Shown: piece after piece, positions 27,750 through 35,706 of the stretch | Layout: every line of letters starts with the position of its first letter | Position numbering within the stretch: position 1 is the stretch's first letter | Assembly: GCF_900096895.1 (NCBI RefSeq) | Contig: NZ_FMYO01000002.1 | Coordinates: 124,001 to 188,000 of the forward strand | DNA from: Acinetobacter kookii | GTDB taxonomy: Bacteria > Pseudomonadota > Gammaproteobacteria > Pseudomonadales > Moraxellaceae | DNA: 64,000 bases | Direction of reading: 5' to 3' | Notes under the pieces: model-generated | Told to the model about the DNA's origin: nothing | The model's database searches: none | What the model saw: the letters and a program-made list of their open reading frames with translations, nothing else | Program-made: the position numbers and the translations under genes

Positions 27750-29003
27750 TTAGAACTTATAAGTATAAGTTGTTGCCACACGGTACTCTTTTAAGTCTGA
27801 TTTCCAGTCAAAATCGGTATCGATATACATCGCCTGGAAGCCTAGGCCTTTAAGTTTACCTTCTGGAACCGTGTAGTTTACAATTGCATTAAACTCTTCA
27901 GAGTCTTGATTTTTCAGTGCACCAACAGTTGCATCCTGCCCCATCATATACACAGCTGTTGCTGATAAACCTTTGGCACCCAGTTCAGAGAAATCATAGC
28001 CGTATATTAAACCAATTGATTTTTCATCAGGGTAAGTAAATGTTGCTACACCCCAGTTTACCAAGTAAGGCTGTGGTACCCAGCCACCCAATGTAGGGAA
28101 CGAAGAATCACCAAACATTTGCTGGTAGCCCAAACCAACGGTATGCGCACCATAATTCACTTTAGCACCCACAGATAATGCCTGATTATCAATAGGACCA
28201 TACAGCTTGTCACCAGACTCCGAGTTATCAAAGTAACGGATATGGCTGTCTAATTTGGCTTTTTCACCCAGCTTGGTTTTGTAGCTTGCACCGACATAAT
28301 GCTGCTGGTAAATATCTTCAACATCTGCATACCAGTAGCTGCCGCCAATTTCTGGCGTGAATTGGTGATCAACACCTGCAATCCACATTCCATCAGTAGC
28401 TTCACCATTATCGTAATACTTTTTGCCCTTAGCAGGTGCAAACAAGGTTAAGTCACGGAACTGGTTGTCATAACGGTTATTGATCTTATCAATATAAGCC
28501 AAAGTCAGTTTGGTGTCTTTAATGTCTTTCGACTCCAACCATGCACCGCTATAAGTCGTCAACAACTGACGTGATGGATCGAATACCAGTACTGGAGATA
28601 CCGGTAATAACTCACCCACTTTCAATTCAGTTTGTGAAACTTTGGCTTTTAAGGTCGCGCCAACTTTACCAAAATTGTCTTTTGACTCTTTGCCATCATG
28701 TGGCAAAATCCAGTCCGGATTTTTATCACGGCCATTTAATTTAAATGCATGCTGCACCAAAAGGTCTGCACCCACTTGAATACCGCCACCAATATCCTGA
28801 TAACCCGATTTGGCATCCAGTGTAATGCCTTGAGACCATGAGCCCCAGTTGTTTTGCGGAAGATCCGCATACTGACGGTCTAAATAAAAGTTTTTAAATT
28901 TTAATTGGACATTACTGTCGTCAACAAAATCTGCATTCGATGCAGTTGTTCCTAAAGTTGCTGTCGCAGCAAGCATTGCTATCCATAAGTTTTGACGACG
29001 CAT
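27750..29003 (-). CDS. OprD-family outer-membrane porin
   Basis: A 417-residue outer-membrane barrel. It has a signal peptide (about 1-24, LWIAMLAATATLGTTASNA), an N-terminal FVDDSNVQLKFKNFYLDRQY segment typical of OprD porins, the plug/strand motif WGSWSQGITL, and a C-terminal phenylalanine after alternating aromatic strands (TYTYKF). The family transports aromatic acids such as benzoate, vanillate and phenylacetate. The position between mhpC and mhpE suggests uptake of phenylpropionate or cinnamate. No inner-membrane permease is adjacent. Confidence 0.9.
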   Translation of the reverse strand: MRRQNLWIAMLAATATLGTTASNADFVDDSNVQLKFKNFYLDRQYADLPQNNWGSWSQGITLDAKSGYQDIGGGIQVGADLLVQHAFKLNGRDKNPDWILPHDGKESKDNFGKVGATLKAKVSQTELKVGELLPVSPVLVFDPSRQLLTTYSGAWLESKDIKDTKLTLAYIDKINNRYDNQFRDLTLFAPAKGKKYYDNGEATDGMWIAGVDHQFTPEIGGSYWYADVEDIYQQHYVGASYKTKLGEKAKLDSHIRYFDNSESGDKLYGPIDNQALSVGAKVNYGAHTVGLGYQQMFGDSSFPTLGGWVPQPYLVNWGVATFTYPDEKSIGLIYGYDFSELGAKGLSATAVYMMGQDATVGALKNQDSEEFNAIVNYTVPEGKLKGLGFQAMYIDTDFDWKSDLKEYRVATTYTYKF

Positions 29004-29433
29004 GGCTGAATTCCTTAGTAATCAAATTAAGCTATGGCGCCATCATGCTCAACAATCACAAGAAACGAAATCCGACCAGAGTATTAAGATTTATTGCCTT
29101 TATGGCTATTTCCGCTGGTTTTTATTTTAAAGATTAAGCCCACGTTAAGAACTTTAAACAATAAGTCATTTTATCTTCCTTTCATTTCACTATTGTTAAA
29201 CCTTTGTTTCAGTGTTTATTTTCAAAGAATTTAGGCTTTTTAACCGCAAAAAAAAACTGATTAATCGCTTTTAAGTTTAACCCAGTCGAAAAATCACTTA
29301 AGCAATTGATTATATTAATATATTACAGCTATTTCATGATATTTTTTATCTATAAAGCCAAGTGTCAAATCAAGGTCCAGCCATAAAAAAAGCGCCCTTT
29401 CGGACGCTCTTTTTCGCTGTGACTTAAAATAAA
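29004..29433. other. oprD-mhpE intergenic region
   Basis: A 430-bp AT-rich region with the porin promoter (minus strand) and the mhp operon terminator at 29385-29414. Nothing else is recognised. Confidence 0.6.
29385..29414 (-). terminator. mhpDFE operon terminator
   Basis: On the minus strand AGCGTCC-GAAA-GGGCGCT (one G-T pair) is followed by TTTTTTT. Confidence 0.8.
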
Positions 29434-30453
29434 TTAAGCATTGGCTTCTTTTGCTTTAGACATGGTCAATGCCAAGTCTTCAATCATGTCTTCCTGACCG
29501 CCGACTGTGCCACGACGACCAAGTTCCATCAGGATTTCACGTGCAGACACGCCATATTTCGCTTCGGCACGTTTAGCAAATAACAGGAATGATGAGTAAA
29601 CACCTGCATAACCTAGAGTTGCTGCATCACGGTCAGCACGAATCTGATGGGTCATCATTGGAATGATCAGATCTTCCGCAACGTCTTGAACCTTAAACAG
29701 GTCTACACCGGTTTCCATCTGCATACGGTTGGCAACCGCAACAAACAGTTCAAGCGGTGTATTACCCGCACCCGCGCCCAGACCGGCAGAAGCCAAATCG
29801 ACACGTTTTGCACCCGCTTCAACCGCTGCAACCGAGTTTGCTACACCCATGCCCAGGTTATGGTGACCATGGAAACCGATTTCGATGTCTGAACCCAGGT
29901 TGGCACGTAAAATACCCACGCGATCCGTTACATCTTTAGGCAACATATAGCCTGCAGAGTCAGTCACATAGATACAGTTTGCACCGTAAGACACCATTTT
30001 TTGTGCTTCTTCAAGCAGTTTTTCTGGAGAAGCCATGTGCGCCATCATCAAGAAGCCCACAGTGTCCATACCGAGTTTACGCGCAGCAGTAATGTGCTGT
30101 TCAGAAACGTCAGCTTCAGTTGAATGCGTTGCAACACGAATAGTTGCAACACCAACATCATGCGCCATTTTCAAATGGTCAACGGTACCAATACCTGGCA
30201 GTAAAAGTGCAGACACTTTAGCCTGTTTCAGGTTTGGAATCACCGCCTTCAAATATTCTTCATCGGTTGCCGCAGCAAAACCGTAGTTCACAGAGTTACC
30301 GCCTAAGCCGTCACCGTGAGTCACTTCAATTAAAGGTACACCTGCATCATCCAGAGCCGTTGCAATCGCAACCATTTGCTCAGGTGTAGTTTGATGGCGC
30401 ATTGGGTGCATGCCATCACGTAAAGTCATATCATTAATAATAATCTTAGACAT
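29434..30453 (-). CDS. mhpE: 4-hydroxy-2-oxovalerate aldolase MhpE
   Basis: Splits 4-hydroxy-2-oxovalerate into pyruvate and acetaldehyde, using Mn2+; it forms a channelling complex with MhpF. The 339 residues start with [10 protein letters not shown] (metal and base residues in the LRDG motif), carry [15 protein letters not shown] with metal-ligand histidines, and have the DmpG-type communication domain at the C-terminus with [14 protein letters not shown]. It is the last gene of the mhpD-mhpF-mhpE unit, 11 bp after mhpF. Confidence 0.95.
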   Translation of the reverse strand: MSKIIINDMTLRDGMHPMRHQTTPEQMVAIATALDDAGVPLIEVTHGDGLGGNSVNYGFAAATDEEYLKAVIPNLKQAKVSALLLPGIGTVDHLKMAHDVGVATIRVATHSTEADVSEQHITAARKLGMDTVGFLMMAHMASPEKLLEEAQKMVSYGANCIYVTDSAGYMLPKDVTDRVGILRANLGSDIEIGFHGHHNLGMGVANSVAAVEAGAKRVDLASAGLGAGAGNTPLELFVAVANRMQMETGVDLFKVQDVAEDLIIPMMTHQIRADRDAATLGYAGVYSSFLLFAKRAEAKYGVSAREILMELGRRGTVGGQEDMIEDLALTMSKAKEANA

Positions 30454-30464
30454 GAAGATGCTCC

Positions 30465-31361
30465 TTATGCTTCAACTGCGCTTAAAACACGTTCTGCAAA
30501 CATTTCTGCGGTACGCGCAGCTGCTGCAGTCATAATGTCGAGGTTACCGGCATATTTAGGCAGGTAATCGCCCAGACCTTCAACTTCCAGGAAGATAGAT
30601 ACACGGTTACCGTCAAATACAGGACCGTTCACCAGTTTGTAACCTGGTACATATTTTTGAACTTCCTTGATCATTGCATGCACAGATTCTGTGATTGCAG
30701 CCTGATCTGGCTCACCTTCAACCAGGCAGTGAACCGTATCACGCATCATCAGTGGTGGCTCTGCCGGGTTAATGATGATGATCGCTTTACCCGCTTTAGC
30801 ACCACCAACTTTTTCAATCGCACCGGCTGTAGTACGAGTGAATTCGTCGATGTTTTTACGTGTACCTGGACCTACAGATTTAGTCGATACAGTAGCAATG
30901 ATTTCACCATATTCAACTGCTTGAACACGTGAAATTGCTGCAACCATAGGAATCGTTGCCTGACCACCACAAGTTACCATGTTTACGTTTGGTACTTCGC
31001 CCGCGTCTAACAAAGCTTCCAGGTTTACTGGTGGTACACAGAATGGACCGATCGCAGCAGGCGTCAAGTCAATCATCAACACGCCAAGTTCATTCAACTT
31101 GCGGCTGTTTTCAGCGTGAACGTAGGCAGAAGTTGCATCGAATGCAATTTTGATGTCGTCTTCCAGAACGTGAGGAAGTAAACCGTCTACACCGTCAGCA
31201 GTGGTTTTTAAACCCATTTTCGCAGCACGTGCCAAACCTTCAGAAGTAGGGTCAATACCCACCATCCATACTGGCTCTAAAAATTCGCTGCGTTGTAATT
31301 TATACAGCAAGTCAGTACCAATGTTACCTGGACCGATCAATGCACATTTAATCTTTTTCAT
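30465..31361 (-). CDS. mhpF: Acylating acetaldehyde dehydrogenase MhpF
   Basis: Oxidises acetaldehyde to acetyl-CoA with NAD+ and CoA. About 298 residues: Rossmann motif [11 protein letters not shown], catalytic cysteine in [12 protein letters not shown], and a [14 protein letters not shown] segment. The start is set at ATG 31361; the frame extends two codons upstream through a TTG. AAGAGA is a modest ribosome binding site. It lies between mhpD and mhpE; the order mhpD-mhpF-mhpE matches E. coli mhp and Pseudomonas dmp/bph lower pathways. Confidence 0.95.
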   Translation of the reverse strand: MKKIKCALIGPGNIGTDLLYKLQRSEFLEPVWMVGIDPTSEGLARAAKMGLKTTADGVDGLLPHVLEDDIKIAFDATSAYVHAENSRKLNELGVLMIDLTPAAIGPFCVPPVNLEALLDAGEVPNVNMVTCGGQATIPMVAAISRVQAVEYGEIIATVSTKSVGPGTRKNIDEFTRTTAGAIEKVGGAKAGKAIIIINPAEPPLMMRDTVHCLVEGEPDQAAITESVHAMIKEVQKYVPGYKLVNGPVFDGNRVSIFLEVEGLGDYLPKYAGNLDIMTAAAARTAEMFAERVLSAVEA

Positions 31362-31399
31362 GAACAATTTCTCTTAAAAAACGCTCTTAAAATCTGGAC

Positions 31400-32197
31400 T
31401 TATTCAGCAGCGAATGCAGCAGTTACAGAACCAAAACCTTCAATTTCAACCACGAATTCATCACCCGGGTTAGCGACAACCATAGGACCTAATGCACCCG
31501 TCAGGATGATGTCGCCTGCAAGTAAAGGACGGCCACGGCGTACCATTTCATCTGCCAGCCAAACCGCTGCGTTTAACGGGTTAGCCAGACATGCTTTACC
31601 CACACCTTGAGACACGATTTCTTCGCCGCGTTTCATGATCATTTTGCAGTTAACGAGGTTTAAATTTTCCAGTTTCACAGGACGTGAACCAAGAACATAA
31701 GCCGCAGAAGATGCGTTATCTGCCACAGTATCAATTAAACTGATTTTCCAGTTTTCGATACGGCTATCCACAACTTCTACAGCTGGCAGTGCATATTCAG
31801 TTGCACTGATAATGTCTGCATAAGTGTGTTTTTCTTGGGTTAAATCTTTGTTGATGATTAACGCGATTTCTGCTTCAACTTTAGGTTGAATCAACAGGCC
31901 GGCTGGAATCGCTTCGCCATCGCCATAAGCCATGTCAGCAAACAACATACCGAAGTCCGGCTGGTCTACACCCAGCTGTGCTTGCACAACTTTAGAGGTT
32001 AAACCGATTTTACGACCGGTTAAACGGCGGCCTTCAGCCTCTGCACGTTTGGTATTTACTTCCTGAACTGCGTATGCGATATCCACATCAGCACTTTCAC
32101 CGCCAAGTTGCGGGCGAATCGGTGCAATCGCAGTTTTTGATAATTCAGCGTCACGTAATGCTTGCGCAACTGATTCAACAACAGCAGAATTCGACAT
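31400..32197 (-). CDS. mhpD: 2-keto-4-pentenoate hydratase MhpD
   Basis: Adds water to 2-hydroxypenta-2,4-dienoate, giving 4-hydroxy-2-oxovalerate for MhpE. About 265 residues of the fumarylacetoacetate-hydrolase-like fold: RRLTGRKIGLTSK near 45-57, IQPKVEAEIALI with metal ligands Glu, and NPLNAAVWLADEM near the C-terminus. The start is set at ATG 32197, preceded by AAGGAAA. It is the first gene of the mhpD-F-E unit. Confidence 0.93.
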   Translation of the reverse strand: MSNSAVVESVAQALRDAELSKTAIAPIRPQLGGESADVDIAYAVQEVNTKRAEAEGRRLTGRKIGLTSKVVQAQLGVDQPDFGMLFADMAYGDGEAIPAGLLIQPKVEAEIALIINKDLTQEKHTYADIISATEYALPAVEVVDSRIENWKISLIDTVADNASSAAYVLGSRPVKLENLNLVNCKMIMKRGEEIVSQGVGKACLANPLNAAVWLADEMVRRGRPLLAGDIILTGALGPMVVANPGDEFVVEIEGFGSVTAAFAAE

Positions 32198-32623
32198 CAA
32201 TGTTTCCTTAAACTGCAAAAATTGGACTTATACCGTTATCGATGGAAATGCGATGAACAACGAGAAAAAAAATCTGTGAACTGATCAAAGCCATCAGCAA
32301 ATGGGTGCTGCCCATCTTGGCAAACGCGTATATGTATAAACGGTTTTAGAATCGGAAAATTGCGCTTTTTATGCCAATACTTATTTTATTTATGACAATA
32401 GCTAATTCCTATAAATTGACTTGGTTTTATTTTAAAAAAACAGTCATATGAACTAAATATAAAAACCGCTTTCTCATCCAAGCTTCGGCTCAGATTGCCA
32501 GATTTCTAAAAGAGCCATCCATCTACGACTAAAAGACTAGATACTTTGCCCATTTTTAATACAGCTCATTTATTCGAGCGGGCAGATATAAATAAAATTT
32601 ATTAAAGATTAATATTTTAAATT

Positions 32624-32761
32624 CTAGTGATTGATCAGCATCAGCTTTAGTTTATTTACTGCCAAAAACTTTTTTACACTGCCTTTTTCTATTCCCTCAC
32701 GACCCATTTGAATATCAAGATAAACCTGTCCACCTGGCAACGGAACATCATGAGCCTTCAT
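32624..32761 (-). pseudogene. Possible gene remnant or tiny ORF
   Basis: A 45-codon frame from ATG to stop encoding a product with AHDVPLPGGQVYLDIQMG near the N-terminus; this has the composition of a real protein rather than random AT-rich DNA. It has no ribosome binding site and an in-frame stop two codons upstream. I do not recognise the family. It may be a fragment of a gene lost upstream of the mhp operon. Confidence 0.2.
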
Positions 32762-32803
32762 TTTTTAAGGGACTATTCGCATTAGATGAAATGAAATAAG
32801 AAT

Positions 32804-32830
32804 AAAAAGGAGAATCTAAATCCTCCTTTT
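32804..32830. terminator. Terminator of the Gph-like gene
   Basis: AAAAGGAG and CTCCTTTT pair across about ten bases, 18 bp beyond the stop of the minus-strand gene; flanking A- and T-runs suit both directions. Confidence 0.8.
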
Positions 32831-32847
32831 AACCGATTACACTGAGC

Positions 32848-33516
32848 TCAAACCGCCTGTTTTAAATTCACCTGGTTTAATAAAAGCTGATGCAAATCTG
32901 CGACATCCTCTGCAATGGCCAGCGGATGATAGCGGGCAAGGACTTCAGGCGTATGCACGCCATAACTTACTCCTATACGCGGCATGGCAATATTTTGTGC
33001 CATTTCCAGATCATAGGAAGTATCACCAACCATAATCGCATGTTCAGCCTGGACACCCGTTTGGGTCAAAATTTCTTCCAGCATTAAAGGATGGGGTTTA
33101 GATCGGGTTTCACTGGCCGCACGTGTCGCCGCAAACAGCTCCATGCTTTGTGTCTGCTTCAAGACACGATCCAGGCCTTTACGGCTTTTGCCTGTGGCGA
33201 CTGCCAGTTTTACATCCGCTTGAGCCAATGCTTCCAGCATGTTGGCAACACCAGCGAACCATTGATCACCCGTTGAGTTGGCAACATAGTGCTCTGAATA
33301 AGACTGTAAAATATCGGCATGCAATTCAGGCACTGCCGGAAATAAACGCTGTGCGACTTCCGGTAAACCTAGCCCGATAATACTTTTGGCATCTTCATCG
33401 GTTAAGGGTTGCTGGAATTGTTGTGCTGCGAACTGCAAACTCGCCACGATTTGACCGACCGAATCAAATAAAGTGCCATCCCAATCGAAAATGACCAGTT
33501 TTACAGGTGTGTTCAT
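32848..33516 (-). CDS. HAD-superfamily phosphatase, phosphoglycolate-phosphatase-like
   Basis: A 222-residue HAD subfamily IA enzyme. Motif I is VIFDWDGTLFDS with nucleophile Asp10 and Asp12. A helical cap follows; motif II is LAVATGKSRKG, and motif III/IV is MVGDTSYDLEMA. This is the pattern of Gph-type and related pyrophosphatase/phosphoglycolate phosphatases. It is upstream of no obvious operon partner but lies just downstream of rluC on the same strand, an association common in Gammaproteobacteria. Substrate is not certain. Confidence 0.85.
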   Translation of the reverse strand: MNTPVKLVIFDWDGTLFDSVGQIVASLQFAAQQFQQPLTDEDAKSIIGLGLPEVAQRLFPAVPELHADILQSYSEHYVANSTGDQWFAGVANMLEALAQADVKLAVATGKSRKGLDRVLKQTQSMELFAATRAASETRSKPHPLMLEEILTQTGVQAEHAIMVGDTSYDLEMAQNIAMPRIGVSYGVHTPEVLARYHPLAIAEDVADLHQLLLNQVNLKQAV

Positions 33517-33552
33517 AAATGCTTTCCTAGTATTTGATTCAGTGCATTAAAG

Positions 33553-33598
33553 CCCTCTCCTTTCATGAAATGAACAGCGCTGCTGTGCAAGGGAGAGG
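33553..33598. repeat. ccctctcc-type palindromic repeat
   Basis: CCTCTCC (33554-33560) and GGAGAGG (33592-33598) are complementary arms around a short loop. The same arms recur at 33891-33973, and related motifs are near 8832 and 8913. Confidence 0.6.
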
Positions 33599-33644
33599 TT
33601 AAATTAATTCATAACCACAATTAGCTTCAATAACCAACTGTTTT

Positions 33645-33785
33645 TGCGTAGGTAATACCTACTTTTCAAGGATGAAAAGTAGCAAAAATCTTTTGTTACT
33701 CTGATGATACGTCCTGAACAAGCTTTAAGCACTGCTTTAAAGCGAAGTACAAGACAGAGTAACGGCGACATCCATGTCGCCTTTC
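33645..33785. repeat. Modular intergenic repeat, copy B
   Basis: Head: GCGTAGGTAATACCTACTTT then GGATGAAAAGTAGCAAAAAT. Tail: GTTACTCTG pairs with CAGAGTAAC, enclosing TTTAAGCACTGCTTTAAA, and ends with a GGCGACATCCATGTCGCC palindrome. The head matches copies at 17708-17815 and 18886-18996. Confidence 0.65.
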
Positions 33786-33890
33786 GCGTAACCTTATAGA
33801 TATTAAATTTAAATATCCCCTAGCTCCTCTTCTAAGAAAGAAGATGAATTCACCATTGAGAAGCTAGACATCATTTATTATCACAACATT

Positions 33891-33973
33891 CCCTCTCCAG
33901 AACGAGTTTAAAGCACTGCTTTAAACGACGTGCAAGAAAGGAGACTTGCGCAGCAATGCTGCTCAGGGAGAGG
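33891..33973. repeat. ccctctcc/gggagagg palindromic repeat unit
   Basis: Outer arms CCTCTCC and GGGAGAGG; inner perfect palindrome GTTTAAAGCACTGCTTTAAAC (33906-33926), sharing CACTGCTTTAAA and a CGA-GT-CAAGA tail with copy B. Confidence 0.6.
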
Positions 33974-33983
33974 ATTAAAATTA

Positions 33984-34946
33984 CTAGTCGTCAAAAGTAA
34001 CGACTGGCTTATCCTTCTTCTGTGCTCTAAGCTGCGCCACCAGACTCTGCATATCTTCCGGCAATGGCGCTTCAATCACCGGGTAGCCCGGAATTTCCAG
34101 ACGCATGGCATGTAAACATAAACGACGCGGCTTTGGCCCCTTATATTCAGTCTCATGACCGTATTTATCATCTCCAATTAAAGGATGACCAATACTTAAG
34201 CCATGCACACGAATCTGATGGGTACGGCCAGACAGCGGTGAAGCATAGACCAATGTGCCATGCATGAAACGCTCAGCCACATTCCACTGGGTTTTACTGT
34301 CCTTGCCTTCTTTAGACACACGAACCCGGCGTTCGCCATTGGCCAGTTCATAACGGTGCAAAGGTGCATCAATCAGCTGTTGATCCAGGCTCACCTGCCC
34401 TTTAACAATGGCAGCATAGGTTTTTTTGATTTTATGTTCACGCAGCATATCCTGCAGCGTTTTTAAAGTGCTGCGCTTTTTACTGATCATCACCAGACCA
34501 GAGGTGTCGCGGTCAATACGGTGAATTAGCTCCAGATATTTTTTGCCGGTAGCCGCACGCAAGCCTTCAATCAGCCCATAAGCCACACCGCTACCGCCAT
34601 GCACCGCAATTCCTGAAGGCTTGTTCACCACCATCAGCCCTTCATCTTCATACACCACACGGCTGAGCAGGCTTTGTGCCACCTTGTCCGAGACCGGTGC
34701 CGCCGTTTCATCTTTCGCTTCAAAACGAATCGGTGCAACGCGAATCTGGTCGCCAATATTCAGTTTGGTTTCTGCCTTGATGCGCTTTTTATTGACCCGC
34801 ACCTGTCCTTCACGGATTAAACGATAAATCCGACTTTTAGGCACACCTTTCAGTCTGGAAAATAAAAAATTGTCGATGCGTTGACCCAATTGATGTTCGT
34901 CCACTTCAAACCAGGTGACACTTTGCCATTCTTGCGTAGAATTCAT
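33984..34946 (-). CDS. rluC: 23S rRNA pseudouridine synthase RluC
   Basis: Converts specific uridines of 23S rRNA (955, 2504 and 2580 in E. coli numbering) to pseudouridine. The protein has an N-terminal S4 RNA-binding domain (about 20-80, RIDNFLFSRLKGVPKSRI), then the RluA-family catalytic domain with Asp145 in HRIDRDTSG and the SGRTHQIRVH motif. The start is set at ATG 34946 (about 320 residues); an ATG six codons earlier is possible and neither has a clear ribosome binding site. rluC and rne are divergent, as in E. coli. Confidence 0.93.
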   Translation of the reverse strand: MNSTQEWQSVTWFEVDEHQLGQRIDNFLFSRLKGVPKSRIYRLIREGQVRVNKKRIKAETKLNIGDQIRVAPIRFEAKDETAAPVSDKVAQSLLSRVVYEDEGLMVVNKPSGIAVHGGSGVAYGLIEGLRAATGKKYLELIHRIDRDTSGLVMISKKRSTLKTLQDMLREHKIKKTYAAIVKGQVSLDQQLIDAPLHRYELANGERRVRVSKEGKDSKTQWNVAERFMHGTLVYASPLSGRTHQIRVHGLSIGHPLIGDDKYGHETEYKGPKPRRLCLHAMRLEIPGYPVIEAPLPEDMQSLVAQLRAQKKDKPVVTFDD

Positions 34947-35706
34947 ACAGTTACGATGACCCAAAAAATACTAAAATTGATTAAAAACTGATCACTTAGG
35001 CTATGCTTTACACAAGAAAGATAAGCTTAGCCCATAGGCAGATGATGCAAGGTTTGATATAGTCAGCGCACGGATACCGCCGTTAGTGTGAAAAAATTTA
35101 ATTACTTCAATCTTTTTTGAAGCTCAATATTAAATTTCACCATTCACATTAAATACGGAAAGGTCCCTAAAGAATATGCCGACGCCGAAGGCTTATTATA
35201 TCGGCAAAAAAGCAAACTGTTGCGTTTAATTGTACTTCGTACATAAATCAGTTTGCCCTAAAAAATATGTCGCCAACCTAGTTGGTTTTTAAACGTAAAC
35301 TGATACACATCAGATTAGTCGCACCCTGAAGTCGCATTCAGGCTACAACGTTGATGCATTGGATCTGCACATAAAGCAAAGATACGATGATAATTCCGTA
35401 TCAAGACGCCCGATCATGAATTAATGAAGGGACGATCTTCAAGCTACGTGACAGTGAAAGTTACTCACATCCAATGCACCGTTTGTCCGCCAGTGAATCG
35501 TCCAGGTGACTTTAATCGTTTATAAGATTGAAGCCGTATTGCCATCTTCAATACGTGAATCAAAAACCGAAGCCCAAAAAAAGGCCGGTAAAAAAGCTCA
35601 GACCACAATTGCGTCATTTTGAGATCTGGGTGTTGATCCGTAATGTATGATGTTCGCTACGTGTATAGCGATGTCCTGCTGTGTATCACTATTAGGTGTT
35701 ACACCC
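34947..35706 (+). promoter_or_regulatory. rluC/rne divergent region with long structured rne leader
   Basis: A 760-bp region holding the rluC promoter and the rne promoter plus leader. The rne side contains many potential hairpins: a nested stem at 35087-35148 (arms TGTGAA / TTCACA and AATTTAAT / ATTAAATT around CTTCAA / TTGAAG), GCAAACTG / CAGTTTGC (35212-35256), CTGAT-ACAC-ATCAG (near 35300), CCTGAA-GTCGCA-TTCAGG (near 35322), and CGTATTG-CCATCTT-CAATACG (near 35536). In E. coli the rne leader mediates autoregulation by RNase E cleavage; an equivalent role here is inference. Confidence 0.6.

Larger units (their letters stand above)
32198..32847. other. mhpD upstream region
   Basis: A 650-bp region that must hold the mhpDFE promoter. 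It contains an ATGGG-TGCTG-CCCAT inverted repeat (32301-32315), a minus-strand TTGGCATAAAAAGCGCA (32361-32377) with GG-N10-GC spacing of a sigma-54 promoter, a 45-residue minus-strand frame at 32624-32761 that looks like a gene remnant, and a terminator near 32804. It is otherwise AT-rich without genes. Confidence 0.55.
33517..33983. other. rluC-gph intergenic repeat cluster
   Basis: A 467-bp non-coding region between two same-strand genes, made largely of repeats: a ccctctcc/ggagagg palindrome (33553-33598), modular repeat copy B (33645-33785) and a second ccctctcc/gggagagg unit (33891-33973). Both of the last two carry a TTTAA(A)GCACTGCTTTAAA palindrome. No gene is recognised. Confidence 0.75.
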
